64,000 nucleotides of DNA, from the NCBI GenBank assembly GCA_049316985.1, contig JBMOJB010000005.1, forward strand, positions 1-64,000. Direction: 5' to 3'. This document shows positions 61,547 to 64,000 of this stretch, one piece after another. This DNA is from CANHEE01 sp049316985. Lineage in GTDB: Bacteria; Bacteroidota; Bacteroidia; Chitinophagales; Saprospiraceae. The position numbers and the translations under genes are program-made. Within the stretch, counting starts at the first letter, position 1, and each line of letters opens with the position of its first letter. A model generated the notes under the pieces. That model was not told where the DNA came from, did no database searches, and saw only the letters and a list, made by a program, of their open reading frames with translations.

Positions 61547-62668
61547 CTAAACTTTTGTTAAATTTTCGAATAGCGCTTTGATCTGCAATTCATTAAGTTT
61601 CCTCAAAAAAGAACTTCTTGTGCTTATTAATTCATTATCAAAAACTTGAGAAAATAATTTGTGAACAACATCCGCAATTTCAGTTGCGTTTTCCACAGCA
61701 GTAACGAATTGTCTTAGCTCCGAATTTTGAGTAATTGCTTTATTTGCTACAACAAACCTTCCCTCAAAAACAGCATAGTACAGTTTTAATTTTACGCCCT
61801 CTGGCTGGAACGACCACAAAATATGAATGTGCGCATCCCTCAATATCTCGTGCATCTGTTCATGATCCGGATTGGCAACGATACTTATGTTTTGATATGT
61901 TTTCGCGGCAGAATAAAGCCTGTGAGACGGTCTTTTCCCCGCTATCAATACGGCATATGGATTTTTCGAAAATACCTTTTCTATTAGAAGGATGGCTGCT
62001 TTTTCATTGTCCGCAATACCTAGATTTCCATGAAACAAAATGTATTTGCCAAGTCCTTGTTTTGATTTAACTTCATCAAAGGGATGAAATGCAGAAACCA
62101 CAGTAACTTTTTCCCAACCTAGTCCTTTGTAGTATTGATAGTCTGAATCAGAAATACACATCAATTCCACATTTTTTTGTTTGATAAGAAATTGCTCATA
62201 TTTTAACAGTTTAATACTCTCCAGTTTCAAAAACAATTTCCTAAAAAAGTTCTTTTCCAATGAAGCAAGTCTGGCATAATACTGCCATTCAATATTATGC
62301 ATTCTAACGATCTTCTTCCTGCTACTTAGTGCTTCGTTCGAAATCCAAAATGTTGAATGAATGCCTTCAAACAAAATTGGAAAATCGTCCTTTTTCAGAT
62401 TAAACAGCAATTCTGAAGAATTTCTGGTTGAAATAATAAAAGGACAAGGATAAAACTGATATAAAAGCGATCTGGATCTTTTATAATAATATATCTGTTC
62501 TGCTAATCCTTCCAATGCTGGGGCTTCTTCTTTACCACCATACTGAAAACAATGCAATATCACTTTAAAGCTCAAAGATTTCAAGGCTTTCAACTTGTAA
62601 AAGACATCTATCACCCCACCATAATCAGCTGGATAGGGAATGTCAAAAGCAATTACATGAATTTGCAT
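61547..62668 (-). CDS. Glycosyltransferase, GT4-like
   Basis: A 373-residue predicted GT-B fold glycosyltransferase. The N-terminal half begins HVIAFDIPYPADYGGVIDVF, in which the PYPADYGG loop is typical of GT4 acceptor domains. The C-terminal donor domain has LFHGNLGIADNEKAAILLIEKVF and PDHEQMHEILRDAHIHILWSF, with a partial match to the E-x7-E donor motif. The sugar and acceptor are unknown. It is divergent from phzF with 80 bases between start codons, and no other polysaccharide genes adjoin. Confidence 0.8.
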   Translation of the reverse strand: MQIHVIAFDIPYPADYGGVIDVFYKLKALKSLSFKVILHCFQYGGKEEAPALEGLAEQIYYYKRSRSLLYQFYPCPFIISTRNSSELLFNLKKDDFPILFEGIHSTFWISNEALSSRKKIVRMHNIEWQYYARLASLEKNFFRKLFLKLESIKLLKYEQFLIKQKNVELMCISDSDYQYYKGLGWEKVTVVSAFHPFDEVKSKQGLGKYILFHGNLGIADNEKAAILLIEKVFSKNPYAVLIAGKRPSHRLYSAAKTYQNISIVANPDHEQMHEILRDAHIHILWSFQPEGVKLKLYYAVFEGRFVVANKAITQNSELRQFVTAVENATEIADVVHKLFSQVFDNELISTRSSFLRKLNELQIKALFENLTKV

Positions 62669-62689
62669 CTTTTGTATTTTAAAATGTTG

Positions 62690-62697
62690 TATTTTTG
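62690..62697 (+). promoter_or_regulatory. -7 promoter box (TATTTTTG) for phzF-tatC
   Basis: TATTTTTG 51 bases before the phzF-like ATG at 62749; the nearest TTTG upstream (62671-62674) is 15 bases away, just short of standard. No minus-strand -7 box was found for the glycosyltransferase gene. Confidence 0.45.
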
Positions 62698-62748
62698 TGA
62701 TTGGGTAAATGGTGCAAGCACCTTAATGCATGTTTTAAACGAGCTACT

Positions 62749-63531
62749 ATGAGAATTTATCAAATCGATGCCTTTACTGATCAGCTTTTTGGAGGTAATC
62801 CAGCAGCCATCGTGCCATTAGACACTTGGTTGCCCGACGACTTGCTGCAGAGCATCGCTGCCGAAAACAACCTTTCTGAAACTGCATTTATTGTGCCCAA
62901 AGATAAGTTTAATTTTCATATTCGTTGGTTTACACCTACCATTGAAGTTGATCTTTGCGGACATGCCACTCTTGCAGCCGCCCACGCCTATTACGAGCAT
63001 ATGAATTTTTCTCATCATGAAATGAAATTTGATTCCAAGAGTGGGCCACTAACTGTCAGAAAAGAAGAAACAAATTACATATTGAATTTTCCGGCAGATC
63101 AGCTTAAAAAAGCCTACGAATACAATACTGAATTTGAAAAGATACTCAAAACAAAAGTTTTAGAGTCTTATCAGGGGAAATCGGATTTCATGGTTGTGCT
63201 TGCAAATGAAGAGGCTGTTTCCTCTTTACAACCTGATTTTCTTAAATTACGACAAATACCCGCGAGGGGATTAATAGCCACAGCTAAAGGAATAGAGGTG
63301 GATTTTGTTTCACGATGCTTCTATCCGCAATCGGGAATAAATGAAGATCCGGTTACTGGGTCGGCCCATACTACAATGGTTCCATTCTGGGCAGAAAAAT
63401 TGACTAAAAATCGCCTTGTTGCAAAGCAATTATCGAATAGAGGCGGTACATTGCAATGCAAATACCTCGGAAGTCGAGTCGAAATTGGAGGTAATGCGGT
63501 AACCTTTATGATTGGAGATTTTAAAATTTAG
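62749..63531 (+). CDS. PhzF family isomerase/epimerase-like protein
   Basis: A 260-residue member of the PhzF/diaminopimelate-epimerase-fold family. The N-terminal FGGNPAAIV, the catalytic Glu44 (NLSETAFI), DLCGHATLAAAHAYY and the C-terminal EDPVTGSAHTTM motif are all intact. In phenazine producers PhzF isomerises trans-2,3-dihydro-3-hydroxyanthranilate, but most genomes, including this one by context, lack phenazine genes and the substrate is unknown. The ATG at 62749 gives the standard MRIYQIDAFT start; an in-frame TTG 48 bases upstream is rejected. tatC starts 3 bases after its stop. Confidence 0.92.
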   Translation: MRIYQIDAFTDQLFGGNPAAIVPLDTWLPDDLLQSIAAENNLSETAFIVPKDKFNFHIRWFTPTIEVDLCGHATLAAAHAYYEHMNFSHHEMKFDSKSGPLTVRKEETNYILNFPADQLKKAYEYNTEFEKILKTKVLESYQGKSDFMVVLANEEAVSSLQPDFLKLRQIPARGLIATAKGIEVDFVSRCFYPQSGINEDPVTGSAHTTMVPFWAEKLTKNRLVAKQLSNRGGTLQCKYLGSRVEIGGNAVTFMIGDFKI

Positions 63532-63534
63532 AAA

Positions 63535-64000
63535 ATGCCATTAGATCAAATTAATGTAGATGAGTGGAATGAACAAGAAGAGGCAAATCCCAAAGAAAAA
63601 GAAATGTCCTTTTTTGATCATATCGATGAACTTCGGGGTCATATCGTGCGCTCCATTTTAGTCCTTTTTATAATTTTTATTGGTGTTTTTCTGATGAAGG
63701 ATTTTGTCTTTAATACCCTTTTATTTGGACCGGTCAGTGCAGATTTCATCACATTCAGATTACTGTGTGGGTTTTCAGAATCCACTTGTTTTGATCCTCC
63801 AAAGGTGGCTACTTTTATCGTTACTGGAATGAGTGAAGCGTTTATCACACACATGAGTATTTCATTCTGGATTTCGCTCGCTATTGTATTTCCGTACATA
63901 ATCTGGGAATTATGGCGTTTTATTAGTCCGGGATTATTAAATAAGGAAAAAAATGCTGCCGGCGGAGTTGTTGCTGTTAGTGGAATCTTGTTTTTTATCG
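63535..64000 (+). CDS. tatC: Twin-arginine translocase subunit TatC (partial, runs off window)
   Basis: The first 155 codons of the multi-spanning subunit that recognises twin-arginine signal peptides in the inner membrane. A short acidic N-terminus precedes the family hallmark SFFDHIDELRGHIVRS (about residues 25-40). A first membrane helix (about 42-56), a periplasmic loop containing the Cys-rich LCGFSESTCFDPP insert typical of Bacteroidota TatC, and the second helix with FPYIIWELWRFISPGL (conserved Phe-Pro and Glu) follow. The frame is open to the window end. It begins 3 bases after the phzF-like stop, so the two are co-transcribed. tatA/tatB are not seen. Confidence 0.92.
   Translation, partial: MPLDQINVDEWNEQEEANPKEKEMSFFDHIDELRGHIVRSILVLFIIFIGVFLMKDFVFNTLLFGPVSADFITFRLLCGFSESTCFDPPKVATFIVTGMSEAFITHMSISFWISLAIVFPYIIWELWRFISPGLLNKEKNAAGGVVAVSGILFFI

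Noticed and set aside
1..64000. CRISPR arrays, insertion sequences, prophage, toxin-antitoxin or defence islands
   Set aside because: No regularly spaced direct repeats, transposase, integrase, restriction or nuclease-helicase genes were seen; coding style is uniform across the window.

Overview
The window is ordinary, gene-dense chromosome from a member of the Bacteroidota. This rests on several independent signs: two secreted proteins with type IX secretion C-terminal sorting domains (9977-11998, 37108-39669), DUF3667, DUF1573, DUF4835 and Omp28-type proteins, many Cys-lipobox lipoproteins, AT-rich DNA with few Shine-Dalgarno sites, and promoters of the phylum's TTG / TAnnTTTG type just upstream of many genes. 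A futalosine-pathway menaquinone gene (mqnC) argues against Flavobacteriia and Bacteroidia and fits Saprospiria, Chitinophagia or Cytophagia. That narrower placement is an inference. I see no rRNA, tRNA, CRISPR array, insertion sequence, phage or integrase.

Layout. 1-9.7 kb: a DUF3667 membrane protein, two small secreted proteins, a lipoprotein di-heme cytochrome c peroxidase, a DUF1573 protein, then on the minus strand tgt and a large M14 peptidase, then a second di-heme peroxidase. 10-20.7 kb: minus-strand S8 protease (type IX cargo), sugar-nucleotide epimerase and mqnC; plus-strand kup; then a LytTR regulator, a large PD40/OmpA envelope protein and an aldo/keto reductase on the minus strand. 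20.9-31.8 kb: smc, aconitase, a GNAT acetyltransferase, a DUF885 lipoprotein and an MMPL-type RND exporter. 31.8-36 kb: a 570-bp gene-free leader, a TPR protein, rplY (L25) and ricT. 36-45 kb: a PASTA protein, a large type IX cargo protein, rhodanese, a small lipoprotein, an LpxH-type phosphatase, a MarR regulator divergent from a lipoprotein gene, gatB, an SH3 protein and dtd. 45-54 kb: a fused E1 alpha/beta oxo-acid dehydrogenase, alanine dehydrogenase, OsmC, dnaN, aroB and a lipoprotein. 53-56.4 kb: bamD-rpoZ-coaBC-DUF4835, a familiar Bacteroidota block. 56.6-64 kb: MazG-like, rhodanese, aroA, Omp28, an RND adaptor, a glucosaminidase, a glycosyltransferase, PhzF and the first 155 codons of tatC, cut by the window edge.

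Functional threads: shikimate pathway (aroB, aroA), translation quality and fidelity (tgt, gatB, dtd, rplY), central carbon (aconitase, E1, alanine dehydrogenase), replication and chromosome (dnaN, smc), and envelope biogenesis (bamD, LpxH, PD40/OmpA protein, PASTA protein, glucosaminidase, tatC).

I did not find a convincing new multi-gene system. The most interesting signals are non-coding or sub-genic: a leader before the TPR gene in which one segment can pair with either of two partners (32247-32358), a promoter whose -7 box is exactly the loop of a terminator-like hairpin before rplY (33416-33458), overlapping face-to-face promoters between a MarR gene and a lipoprotein gene (41698-41767), a run of nine G inside aroB (51401-51409), paired TGTCGACA palindromes between rpoZ and coaBC, and a tgt gene lacking two of the usual zinc-site cysteines.
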